Assembly: GCF_017488845.2 (NCBI RefSeq)
Contig: NZ_CP083371.1
Location: 310,001-374,000, forward strand
From: Ensifer canadensis
GTDB lineage: Bacteria > Pseudomonadota > Alphaproteobacteria > Rhizobiales > Rhizobiaceae
Length of the DNA: 64,000 bases
Direction: 5' to 3'
The notes under the pieces were generated by a model that saw nothing but the letters and a program-made list of their open reading frames with translations, ran no database searches and was not told the DNA's origin. Made by a program: the position numbers and the translations under genes. Of this stretch, positions 33,540 through 41,613 are shown one piece after another (the first letter of the stretch is position 1; each line of letters starts with the position of its first letter).

Positions 33540-34960
33540 GAACACAAGGGGCGAAACGCCTTCGATTGGCGGCTTTTCCTTGGGTTCGGTTGGTTATTGA
33601 TCGGCATTTTCGCCGATCGGCTAAATCTCTTCCTTCCGCGCGACAGGCATCTGCCGTTCGGTTCTTGAACCAGTCTCCAATGCGTGACCCTGATGCCGTG
33701 CTGGCTTCGGTCACAGAGTGGCGTTCGGCTCCCGGCTTCCCATTCTCCTTGAGGAGCGCAGCCCAGTCCTGCCGGGCTCGCTAGACGACAATCAGGACAG
33801 CCGGGATATCGTCGACGCGCCTTCCGTGGTGCTGGTGCCGCGCGGCTCGTAAGCGCGCTGGTCACGCAGGATCTGGAAGGCGATCGTCAAAAGCTTGCGC
33901 GCGATCGCCACACGCGCCTTGTTGGTTCCTCTGATCTTCAGATGCTCGTACTGGTCATGAAGTTGCGCATCGCTGGCGATGGCGGGGGTGACGGCTTCGA
34001 CGAAAGCCCAGCGCAGCCACTTGTTGCCCTGCTTGATGATCTTGCCGTGAAAGGTCTTGCCGCCGGAGGAATAGGTCGAGGGCACCAGTCCGGCATAGGC
34101 GGCGAGCTTCTTCGGATTGCGAAAGCGGGATACATCGTCAATCTCCGCGTCGATCAGCCGGGCGAAGAACTCGCCGATGCCGGGGATCGTCTTCAACAGC
34201 TTGACGTTGGCATTGGCCTTGGTCATCGCCCGGATCGTTGCTTCCGACTGCTTGATCCGCACGTCAATGTCGCCGATGAAGGCGAGGCCACGGTCGATCT
34301 GGATGCGGTCGATCTCCGAGACGTTGACTTGCGCCAGCTGGACGCGGCCGGCCTTGCCAAACAGATCCCCGAGCTTCTTCAGCTGTGCCGTCTGCTCCGG
34401 ATAGCGATCAAACACCGTGACAATGCGGTTCTTCGTCATCGTGCGCAGCCGCACGTAAAACATCCGCTCGCGCAGGGCGACGCGCAGGTCTCTTGCTCGT
34501 TCGCTGGGCGCCCAGGCCTCCGGCACCAGGTCGGCCCTGAGCAGATGCGCGAGCACCGTCGCATCGATCTTGTCGGTCTTGATCTTGGCGTCGGCAATCG
34601 CCTTGACCTTCAAAGGATGGGCGAGAACGACATCATCGCAAATGTCGTCGAGCCAGTCGTACATCACCATCCAGTTGCGCGTCGCCTCGACCACGGCATG
34701 CGAGTTCTCGCGGTAGCGTTCCAGAAACCCACCGAGCGACTGGCGATCGTTCTTCACCCGACCCGATCTGAGCGTCTTGCCGCTGCTGTCCTGCACCACC
34801 AGATGACTATAGGATTTGTGGTAGTCGACGCCGATATGGTAATCATAAGAGGCAGTCATGCTTCCAACTCCCTTGTTGAGATCTTCGAAACCCCAATAAG
34901 GTAAGCCGAAAGGCCGGAAGCGTGACTGTCCCTCGATCATCACCTGCATCTCAATGGTCC
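33540..34960 (-). mobile_element. IS110-family insertion element between asbB and asbC (ends approximate)
   Basis: The transposase at 33792-34859 is flanked by non-coding DNA on both sides, about 250 bp on its downstream side and about 80-100 bp upstream. IS110 elements lack clear terminal repeats and target duplications, so the ends cannot be fixed here; the boundaries given are the limits set by asbC and asbB. A hairpin GATCGGC/GCCGATC (33599-33605 with 33612-33618) lies in the downstream flank. Orientation is the same as the asb operon. Confidence 0.65.
33792..34859 (-). CDS. IS110-family transposase
   Basis: A 355-aa DEDD recombinase. The RuvC-like N-terminal domain has Asp12 in GVDYHKS, Glu58 in AVVEATRNW, and Asp96 and Asp99 in KTDKIDATVLAHLL. 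The C-terminal Tnp20 domain holds IPGIGEFFARLIDAEI, the serine in LVPSTYSSGGKTFHG and GNKWLRWAFVEA. The gene looks intact. The ATG at 34857-34859 gives the usual IS110 N-terminus (YDYHIGVDYHK). In this family the non-coding flank encodes a bridge RNA that selects target and donor sites. Confidence 0.9.
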   Translation of the reverse strand: MTASYDYHIGVDYHKSYSHLVVQDSSGKTLRSGRVKNDRQSLGGFLERYRENSHAVVEATRNWMVMYDWLDDICDDVVLAHPLKVKAIADAKIKTDKIDATVLAHLLRADLVPEAWAPSERARDLRVALRERMFYVRLRTMTKNRIVTVFDRYPEQTAQLKKLGDLFGKAGRVQLAQVNVSEIDRIQIDRGLAFIGDIDVRIKQSEATIRAMTKANANVKLLKTIPGIGEFFARLIDAEIDDVSRFRNPKKLAAYAGLVPSTYSSGGKTFHGKIIKQGNKWLRWAFVEAVTPAIASDAQLHDQYEHLKIRGTNKARVAIARKLLTIAFQILRDQRAYEPRGTSTTEGASTISRLS

Positions 34961-36727
34961 GTTCTCTCCTGGGAGGCGGCTGCTTTCATGCCACCTCCTT
35001 CGTTGAAGCCTGTCCGCGGCCAAGGCATTGGGCACCACGTGGTGGTACTCGGGCTTGCGCGCGAAGAGCTTCCTCGTCATCAGGGATTCGGTGAGAATTT
35101 CGGGGCCGTCGTGGCCGAGCTGCGCCTGCCGGCCCGCCGTGCCATGCCTATGCGGATAGGCTGACAGCAGGCTTTCGACCCGCTGCCAGAACAGCGGTTC
35201 GCGAAGATCGTAGCAATGGTCGAGAAGATGGCTGATCTCGCTCAGATTGTAGACGAAGAGAGTGTCCATCACCAGTTCGCGCAGCGAATCCAGATTGTCC
35301 GTCCAGTAGAACTGGTCCGGCTCGGCGTCCCGGTAGAGCGGATGCAGGGATGGAAAATCGGGCGCCTTTTCCGGTTCGCGCAGAAAGCCCGGCGAGAATT
35401 CGATGCTCTCGTGGAAGTCCCGCAGGATCAACCGGACCGGCCATCCGTCGCGATGCACGAGCAGCATGTTCTGGCCATGCGCCTCGACGGCAATGCCGTG
35501 ATGGACGAGCAGATGCCAGACCGGCAAGACGGCGACTTCGAGCAACCGGTTGATCCATGGCATCAGGCCGAAGCGCCGGATCCAGTCGTCGGCAAAGGGC
35601 CGCCCGTCTGTCTCCATCATCATCAACGCGGTGAAGGGAACGACGGCTTCTCCGGTTTCCAGCGTTGCTTGCGCGCTCTGGCGCCAGATCGCGCCCACTT
35701 GTCCGGCCAACGGCTCGTCCGCATCGGCGATGATCCCGGCATATTCCTGCAGGATGGTGAGCGGGTATTGTTCGCTGAACAGCGGATCTGAAGCGACGAT
35801 CTCGCCGATCCAGCTTGAGATAACCGGCGCGGTGCAGACCGAATGCGGTTCCAGGATGCGGCGCGAGGACGTGTTGACGATGTTGAGCGGTAGCTTGACG
35901 CTTGCCGCTTGCGGTCGGTTCTCGTTGAGCAAGGAGCGTACCGACTGGGTCGCCGTGTAGGGGTCGCCCGCCGGGCCGAGGCAATGGGCATCGCCGTCTT
36001 CGAGCCAGCCGGCAAGCAGTGTTTCGCTCAGGTTGCGCCATTGCCACGGATGCAGCGGCACGAGCCCGAAATCCTCAGTGCAGACACCGAGCTGCTGTTG
36101 CATGCCCTGAAGATGCGCCCAGGTTTCCCCGCCAAGTTCGGTCCGCCAGAATGCCTCTTCTGTGTCGGGCAGCGTCTGGCGCAGATGCTTGCGCGCGACG
36201 AGCAGCCAGACGAGCTGAAACGACTGGCCGGCCTCCGGGCCGAAGAGGGCATGGTCCGCCTGGGAGAAGCCGGTGCGGGCCTTGTAGCAGGGGTGGTAGG
36301 GATGCCCCTCGTCGATTGCACCTTCGAGCTCGGCGAAGGACATCTCCCGCCGCGGACGGGCGATAAGATGACGGTCATTCCACTCGGAAAAGGCAATCGT
36401 CTGCATCATCTCGTTCAGCAGCTTGCCGCGGGTGATGCCGCTGCCGGGCAGGGCGGAAACCACAACCGAGAGCGACGCCTCGCCCCAGCTGCCGTCGCTT
36501 TCCCGCATCTGCACCGATCCCGGCAATGGCCGGATTCGCCCGAATGCGCCGAGGATGGCATCGCACCGAAAGTCGCGGCCGCCGAGCGTCCAACGAAAAT
36601 GCGTTGCACCATCGCCGCCGCCCTCGCTTTGGCGCGCTTCGATGACGCCTTCGAACAGAAGGGCGGCGGCAAGCTGGCGAAGCACCCGGTCGTCGGGGCG
36701 TCCCTGGAGATCAAGAGGCAATGGCAT
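34940..36727 (-). CDS. asbB: NIS siderophore synthetase AsbB
   Basis: A 595-aa IucA/IucC-family (NRPS-independent siderophore) synthetase. It joins the second polyamine arm to the citryl intermediate, using ATP. Motifs are GHPYHPCYKARTGFS, LVPLHPWQW, SVRSLLNENRPQAASVKLPLNIVNTSSRRILEPHS and the C-terminal domain HHGIAVEAHGQNMLLVHRDGWPVRLILRDFHESIEF. The start at 36727 lies inside the end of asbA (17-bp overlap), with GAGG about 11 nt upstream. The last residues (after HHVVPNALA) may be altered by the adjacent IS110 element, but the conserved domains are complete. Confidence 0.88.
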   Translation of the reverse strand: MPLPLDLQGRPDDRVLRQLAAALLFEGVIEARQSEGGGDGATHFRWTLGGRDFRCDAILGAFGRIRPLPGSVQMRESDGSWGEASLSVVVSALPGSGITRGKLLNEMMQTIAFSEWNDRHLIARPRREMSFAELEGAIDEGHPYHPCYKARTGFSQADHALFGPEAGQSFQLVWLLVARKHLRQTLPDTEEAFWRTELGGETWAHLQGMQQQLGVCTEDFGLVPLHPWQWRNLSETLLAGWLEDGDAHCLGPAGDPYTATQSVRSLLNENRPQAASVKLPLNIVNTSSRRILEPHSVCTAPVISSWIGEIVASDPLFSEQYPLTILQEYAGIIADADEPLAGQVGAIWRQSAQATLETGEAVVPFTALMMMETDGRPFADDWIRRFGLMPWINRLLEVAVLPVWHLLVHHGIAVEAHGQNMLLVHRDGWPVRLILRDFHESIEFSPGFLREPEKAPDFPSLHPLYRDAEPDQFYWTDNLDSLRELVMDTLFVYNLSEISHLLDHCYDLREPLFWQRVESLLSAYPHRHGTAGRQAQLGHDGPEILTESLMTRKLFARKPEYHHVVPNALAADRLQRRRWHESSRLPGENGPLRCR

Positions 36728-38495
36728 GGCTGGTCCTCAGGGTCGTCAGCGCCGCGGGTGCCCGCAAAGGGTTTGGAACGGGGCGATAAAGGACCGGCGC
36801 GTGGTCGGATTGCAGTTCGTCGACATTGAACAGCCGGGTGGTCAGGTTGGCCTTCGACGCGATCGTCGGCAGGTCCAGCACATGCCGGGCGAAATCCCGT
36901 CCGGCGCCGGTCATGCCGAACGCGCATTGCTCCAGGTGGTTCCGGAGCATCCTGAGAAGCGTGCCTTCGTCGCACAATCCGTCGTGGCCCATGCGGCTGA
37001 TCACCGAGAAGACCTGATTGACGATGAGGTAATAGGCGAAGCGGTCGCGGATTTCGCTTTCGGGAAAATAGAGCGACGGGATCGTCTCGGTTTCAGGGAC
37101 GTGGCTTGCGAGCAGGCTGCGATAGCGTTCGGAGAGATAGAAGCCCTGGTTATCGCGGTAGTAGCTGACCGTGGGGTAACTGGCGCCGATGTCGAGCAGG
37201 CTGTTTTGCTGGTGCGCTTCAAGGGCGACGCCGTAGTCGTCGTAGAGTCGGATCAGCGGCTCGACGGCGCAATCGAGATAGCGTTGGAACCAGGCGATGC
37301 AGACGTCGGCGAGACGCTCTCCATCGCTGCTGGCGAGCGTGCGCAGGAGTTTTTCGAGCCTCGACGGTGTTTGCGCAAGCGGGTCGGCCGTCAGCGCGGC
37401 CACGGTTATGACGCCCTGTCCGTTGCCGTGCGCGAAGGGGTTTTCGCGCAGGATGACCTCGAAGCCGCTCTCGCTGTGACCCGGCAAATCGAGCGTGATG
37501 TAGGCCGGGTCCTGGATGATCCTGAAGTTCGCCGCGCGTTTAGCCAGGCCGATCCGGTCGACGAGCTTGGCCATGGCGACACCGGCCTCCAGCTCCTGCC
37601 TTCGGTTCAGGCGTACGGAATTGGTGATGCGCACCGGCAGGGAAAACTTGAGCATCCAGTCTTCAGCAGCACCATAGACCGTGCGGACGGACGACGTTGC
37701 GCTGAAGAGAGAACCGGTTGGGCCGAGGTGACGCAGGATGCCGGCCCGCTGCATCGCCTGAATACCGGGATCGAGAAGCAGGGCTTCCGCCTGCAACGGG
37801 TGCATCGGCAGCAGGCATTCGTCACCGGTAAGGCCCAGCCCTTCCGCGTCAAGTCCTGACAGCGAGCGGATGATATCGGGTGCCTGTATCGAGCGGGAGG
37901 ATGCGTGACTGACGTGGTCCGCCTTCGCAGCGAAATAATGCAGCTTGAACTGGCCGCGCAGTTCCGGCGCATAGCTTTCCTGCTGCCAATAGGTCATGCC
38001 CTGCCGGCTCTTCGGCGTGGGGTGCAGCCAGTGCCCGAAGACAAGTGACTGCTCGGCCTCGAGAAAATCGTTGGCGTCTTCCTGACGCGGTTGCGCCCTG
38101 TCGACGTAGAGGGCGGTCTGCTGATAGCTTTCGAGCACCCGGATCAGAAGCTCGAGCTCGAAGCCGCGCAACGCATCTGTCTGACCGGCGTCGTCCTGAC
38201 GGTAGGCGGCCTGGACCAGCATATGGAGCGCAGACATCAGCTCGATCGGACGCCACGACCGATCGGAGACGTTGCGCCCCCAGGCCCTGCCGAAGTGAAG
38301 CGGGCCGCACAGCGACGATGAGGTGACCTCGACGCGCAGGATCATTTGCTGGCGGGGAAGCGACCATTCGATGCTGTCGCAGGATCCGCTGGCGGTCCGG
38401 TGCCTGACCGGCACGCCGGGATTGACCTCCCTGAGGTAGCAGTTGGCGAAGCTTTGAAATGTCGCAGTTTCTGCGATTTGCCTAGACGATTTCAT
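36711..38495 (-). CDS. asbA: NIS siderophore synthetase AsbA
   Basis: A 594-aa IucA/IucC-family synthetase, first gene of the operon. By family it activates citrate and couples it to spermidine. Motifs are the LMSALHMLVQAAY region, GDECLLPMHPLQAEALLL, SLFSATSSVRTVYGAAEDWMLKFSLPVRITNSVRLNRRQELEAG, and YDDYGVALEAHQQNSLLD near the C-terminus. The ATG at 38493-38495 has a GAGGAT site about 9 nt upstream. The frame opens 63 codons earlier but without support. Position, order and the partner asbF identify the product as petrobactin-like rather than aerobactin or rhizobactin. Confidence 0.88.
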   Translation of the reverse strand: MKSSRQIAETATFQSFANCYLREVNPGVPVRHRTASGSCDSIEWSLPRQQMILRVEVTSSSLCGPLHFGRAWGRNVSDRSWRPIELMSALHMLVQAAYRQDDAGQTDALRGFELELLIRVLESYQQTALYVDRAQPRQEDANDFLEAEQSLVFGHWLHPTPKSRQGMTYWQQESYAPELRGQFKLHYFAAKADHVSHASSRSIQAPDIIRSLSGLDAEGLGLTGDECLLPMHPLQAEALLLDPGIQAMQRAGILRHLGPTGSLFSATSSVRTVYGAAEDWMLKFSLPVRITNSVRLNRRQELEAGVAMAKLVDRIGLAKRAANFRIIQDPAYITLDLPGHSESGFEVILRENPFAHGNGQGVITVAALTADPLAQTPSRLEKLLRTLASSDGERLADVCIAWFQRYLDCAVEPLIRLYDDYGVALEAHQQNSLLDIGASYPTVSYYRDNQGFYLSERYRSLLASHVPETETIPSLYFPESEIRDRFAYYLIVNQVFSVISRMGHDGLCDEGTLLRMLRNHLEQCAFGMTGAGRDFARHVLDLPTIASKANLTTRLFNVDELQSDHAPVLYRPVPNPLRAPAALTTLRTSHAIAS

Positions 38496-39101
38496 GTCTG
38501 TCGATCCTCGGCACGCGACATGCAAAGTCGCGCAATCGCGTCGCGTGGGAGGCGCAACGCATTGAATTTTCGTAGTGAACGGGCTCAGGTCGGCGTGATA
38601 TGCATCACGCACGGTCTGCCAGCCGCCCGAGGAGGCGGATGGGATTGGCGCAGGATATGGCGGGCTGACAGCCGGGCGCCACATGAGGTTGGCCCAGGCG
38701 GGCGCGATTGACGACGTCCGTTTGAACGGTTGGTGCGGACGGAAGCGATATGTGTCGGCGACGCCGCGTGCCAGGTCGTGAACGTCAATGCATCGGTCGC
38801 CATCGCTCCAGGAAGAAACGAACCTGTGCGGTCACGTTTTTCCTCGAACGGCGGACGTCCGTTGCGGCATTCCGGTGAGCTCATCTTCCACCCGTCTCGG
38901 CTTCGGCGCGGTGCTTCAGCATGCGCTTTCATACAAAGACGACCGGCTCCCGATTTTTTTTCACCGATCCGGAATTTTTTATGATTATTTTTGTCCAGTT
39001 AAATCCGAGCCCGGTCCCCAAGGCGGATCGGTGCCGGGTCGCACGTCGCAATCGCCCGGCAGGGCGTGGCGACGCGGCCCTCAGGCAGGCAATTTTGGGT
39101 A
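38496..39101. promoter_or_regulatory. asbA promoter region with CRP-like palindrome
   Basis: About 600 bp without a gene. GCGTGAT-ATGC-ATCACGC at 38593-38610 has the GTGA-N6-TCAC layout of CRP/FNR-family sites, 98 bp before asbA. An AT-rich stretch at 38950-38996 could hold promoter elements. No clear Fur, RirA or Irr box was recognised. Confidence 0.45.
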
Positions 39102-39932
39102 TTAGCGCAGATGCAGGGCGCGCTGGAATTCGGCGGGCGTGCGCCCATAGGCCTGTTTGAAGGACGCACTGAAATGGCTGTGGCTGGAAAAGCCGAGGTC
39201 GAGGCCGAGTGCCGTCAGGTCATGGCAGGAGCCGAGCAGGTCCAGCGCTCGCGCAAGCCGCAGCCGCAACTGATAGCGATAGAGCGGCATGGCTTCGACC
39301 TGCTGGAAAACCTGGGTGAGATAAACAGGTGACACGCCGACCTCCGTTGCCACCTCGGCCAATGTCCAGCGGCGGGCGAGATCGGTCGAAAGAACCAGCT
39401 TCGCCCGATCGACCAGCTTTTCGCGCCCATAGGTCGTAGCAGCGCTATGCGACGTCCTCTCGCCGAGCGAACGCCGGATCAATGTCAGCGTCAGGGTCTC
39501 GGCTTCGAGCGTTTCGGCAATCCCGCGGCGAAGGCTGTAACGCAACAGCGCGACAAGCGCCTGCGCTCGTGGATCGATCCGCCGGCGCGGTCTTTTGAAC
39601 GCGGCAAGCGCCCCCGACCGCAATTGCTCCTTCGGCGCGAGTTCGCAGAGGATGGCTTCGTCCACTTGCACGTCGAGGCATGCATCGCCGCCTTCGATCG
39701 GATGACTGACGCGATAGTCTTCGCTGCGGTTGAAGAAGATCACCTGATTGGATTCAGCCACCGTATCGGCCTTGCCCACATGCCGCATGAACACGCCGCG
39801 ATAGGGATAGACGAGGCTTGTGCGGTGGGAGCATTCCTCGCCGCTTTTCCCGCGACACGCGCCATCGCAGACCACGTCCCGCAGCGAGGCGGTCGAGGTG
39901 TCGAGAAGCGTCTGGCACGAAAACTGGGACAT
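39102..39932 (-). CDS. AraC-family regulator upstream of the asb operon
   Basis: A 276-aa protein with an N-terminal cupin-like sensing part and a C-terminal AraC double helix-turn-helix (LVDRAKLVLSTDLARRWTLAEVATEVGVSPVYLTQVFQQVEAMPLYRYQLRLRLARALDLL, then LTALGLDLGFSSHSHFSASFKQAYGRTPAEF). The N-terminal part has unusual cysteines (FSCQTLLDT, VVCDGACRGKSGEEC). The ATG at 39930-39932 has an AGGA site. It lies upstream of asbA on the same strand, which recalls AraC activators of rhizobial siderophore genes such as RhrA, but no proof of that role is visible. It is 7 bp after the DUF1127 gene, so the two are probably co-transcribed. Confidence 0.82.
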   Translation of the reverse strand: MSQFSCQTLLDTSTASLRDVVCDGACRGKSGEECSHRTSLVYPYRGVFMRHVGKADTVAESNQVIFFNRSEDYRVSHPIEGGDACLDVQVDEAILCELAPKEQLRSGALAAFKRPRRRIDPRAQALVALLRYSLRRGIAETLEAETLTLTLIRRSLGERTSHSAATTYGREKLVDRAKLVLSTDLARRWTLAEVATEVGVSPVYLTQVFQQVEAMPLYRYQLRLRLARALDLLGSCHDLTALGLDLGFSSHSHFSASFKQAYGRTPAEFQRALHLR

Positions 39933-39939
39933 TGCGGTC

Positions 39940-40188
39940 CTATTCGTCGCGTTTGTAGAAATCGTTATAGGCGGCCCCGCGCGACAGGCCAATATCCTTC
40001 AGCTGATGATCGGAAAGCGCAAGCAGATCCAGGCGCCCGCGCCGCGTCTCCATCCAGCGGGATACCCGCGCAAGCAGCCGCCGGGAAAAGCCATGTGTTT
40101 CGAGTGCCGTCGAAAATCGGTCTCGTGGGCCGATCAGGCGAGTGGAGACATAGATCAGGTTGTCATGGGATGAAGCTGTGTCCGCCAT
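39940..40188 (-). CDS. DUF1127-family small protein
   Basis: An 82-aa protein whose C-terminal half is a DUF1127 motif (RRGRLDLLALSDHQLKDIGLSRGAAYNDFYKR). Start is the ATG at 40186-40188 with AAGGAGATG upstream; an ATG six codons earlier overlaps that site. DUF1127 proteins in rhizobia and agrobacteria affect phosphate and carbon metabolism and RNA turnover. Its stop lies 7 bp before the AraC gene. A 29-bp element, also found upstream of the gene at 29553, lies about 60 bp upstream. Confidence 0.82.
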   Translation of the reverse strand: MADTASSHDNLIYVSTRLIGPRDRFSTALETHGFSRRLLARVSRWMETRRGRLDLLALSDHQLKDIGLSRGAAYNDFYKRDE

Positions 40189-40245
40189 CGGATCATCTCC
40201 TTTCATTCGTTTCCGATGATGGCAGGATGACGCGTCGTGGCCGCC

Positions 40246-40274
40246 GCCGCTGTCAGATTATTTAGCAATCGATG
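40246..40274 (-). repeat. Upstream 29-bp element, copy 2
   Basis: Matches 29614-29642 at 27 of 29 positions, in the same orientation and at a similar distance from the downstream start codon (about 58 bp versus 61 bp). Probably a shared regulatory site for small genes. Confidence 0.6.
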
Positions 40275-40395
40275 GGGGCTCGCCTTGGCATTTGGCGACC
40301 GGCGTCTCGAAATACCAAGGTCGCTGCAAGGATAGGACCTTGGTCGCTTTGCAGGCCCTTGCCGCGGCGCTATTCTTCGCCCCGGAGGATCGGTC

Positions 40396-40641
40396 ATGAC
40401 CAAAATCGCTGTGCCGCTCGTCAGTCATGGACACCCGGATCGGGAGCCGGATTGCGAGAGCGCGGTTGAAGGTGCCTTCCTGGAACTGGTCGACCGTGCG
40501 GAGGCCGCGGGTTGGACTTCCGACGAAATTGCGGACTGTCTCGTCAACCTGTCGCACAAGCATCGCACGACGCTTAACGAGGACCTCCACATTCTCGAAG
40601 AGATGGCATCCTCGCAGCTGCTCTCGAGAAAACGTCACTAA
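40396..40641 (+). CDS. Hypothetical protein (81 aa)
   Basis: An 81-residue acidic helical protein (SAVEGAFLELVDRAEAAGWTSDEIADCLVNLSHKHRTTLNEDLHILEEMA). The middle segment looks like a small helix-turn-helix. CGGAGGATCGG precedes the ATG. No membrane segment or signal peptide. It resembles small hypothetical proteins common in Rhizobiaceae; function unknown. Confidence 0.7.
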   Translation: MTKIAVPLVSHGHPDREPDCESAVEGAFLELVDRAEAAGWTSDEIADCLVNLSHKHRTTLNEDLHILEEMASSQLLSRKRH

Positions 40642-40669
40642 CACCCGTCGTCTTTAAGCATCCATGGCT

Positions 40670-41113
40670 TCAGGCAGACACGAATTTTCCGTCGTAGCGC
40701 ACGCGGAAATTGCGGCGTTGGGCATCTTCCTGGAAGCAAAGGAACACGAGTTCGAGATCGTTCGCGCTGCTGCGTCGTCCAAGCAGGCTGAGCGTGATCA
40801 CAATCACGCCACCATAGGCCCGCGTCAGGTCGATGGCGGCTCTTCGAATTTCATTGGTGCCGACGTCGTCCCGGCCTTCACGCCGTTCGTAAACCTGCCA
40901 GAAACGTGCCGCCTCCCAGGCCGAACGCAGTGCTTCGGTTATCTGATCCCTGAACTCATCTGCCGACCTGCCCTTGCTCCATGAAACGGTCTGCTCGGTG
41001 TGATCGCCAAAGATGTCGAGATAGCCGTCATAGTCGTCCGGATCGGAAAAACATTGCTCGATCATCCCGAATGCCACGTCATCGGAAACCGCTGCCTTGA
41101 AGTATATCGTCAT
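40670..41113 (-). CDS. Hypothetical protein (147 aa)
   Basis: A 147-aa soluble, acidic protein with alpha-beta character (FGMIEQCFSDPDDYDGYLDIFGDHTEQTVSWSKGRSADEF, then an IDLTRAYGGVIVITLSLLGRR strand-helix). No family is recognised. It ends convergently with the 81-aa gene. Codon use matches its neighbours. Confidence 0.62.
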   Translation of the reverse strand: MTIYFKAAVSDDVAFGMIEQCFSDPDDYDGYLDIFGDHTEQTVSWSKGRSADEFRDQITEALRSAWEAARFWQVYERREGRDDVGTNEIRRAAIDLTRAYGGVIVITLSLLGRRSSANDLELVFLCFQEDAQRRNFRVRYDGKFVSA

Positions 41114-41613
41114 CGAATCGCCAACCCTGCCTTGAGCGCCTATGTTGTCAAAGCGTCGGCGGCGTATCTAGTCCCCCCGCGCGTCTGATCGGTGCTGCGC
41201 CAACGATTATCATTTCGCCGCAGTGACTTGAGCACGATTGATGCCGCGCCTCCTGACAGCCTATCCTTTGAAGAAGTCGAGAATTCCGGGAGTTGGGTGA
41301 TCACCAAGCCGCAACGGTGTCGGCTGATCGCATCGCGCACGTCGAGCGATTTCATTTATATGAGTATTGCCTTATATTAATGGGGCGTGCTATTCTCGAT
41401 TTCATTCTTGACTGGCGCAACCAACATTCTCATTTCGCTCTATGACGCACGATCTCAACGATCGTGCCCGCAGAGCCATTCGTTTCGATACTCCTATTTG
41501 CAGCATAGAAATTTGTTCAGTCCGGCGCAGCACGGAGATGCAAGGCAGGATCGGGTGAGATCCCTCCGCTCTTAACCTCCGGCGCACAAACGGTCGGAAG
41601 GAGGTGCTTTTCT
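41114..41613. other. Intergenic stretch
   Basis: About 500 bp, with an AT-rich segment near 41350-41380 that could be a promoter. No convincing coding frame, repeat or RNA was found. A GGAAGGAGGTG ribosome site at its right end belongs to the next gene. Confidence 0.4.

Noticed and set aside
38585..38932. Open frame of 115 codons between asbA and the AraC gene
   Set aside because: Arg/Pro/Ser-rich composition, no ribosome site and overlap with the asbA promoter palindrome suggest it is not coding.
38950..38996. AT-rich stretch with tgattattt, considered as a Fur/Irr box before asbA
   Set aside because: It lacks clear inverted symmetry and lies about 450 bp from asbA; not enough to call an iron box.
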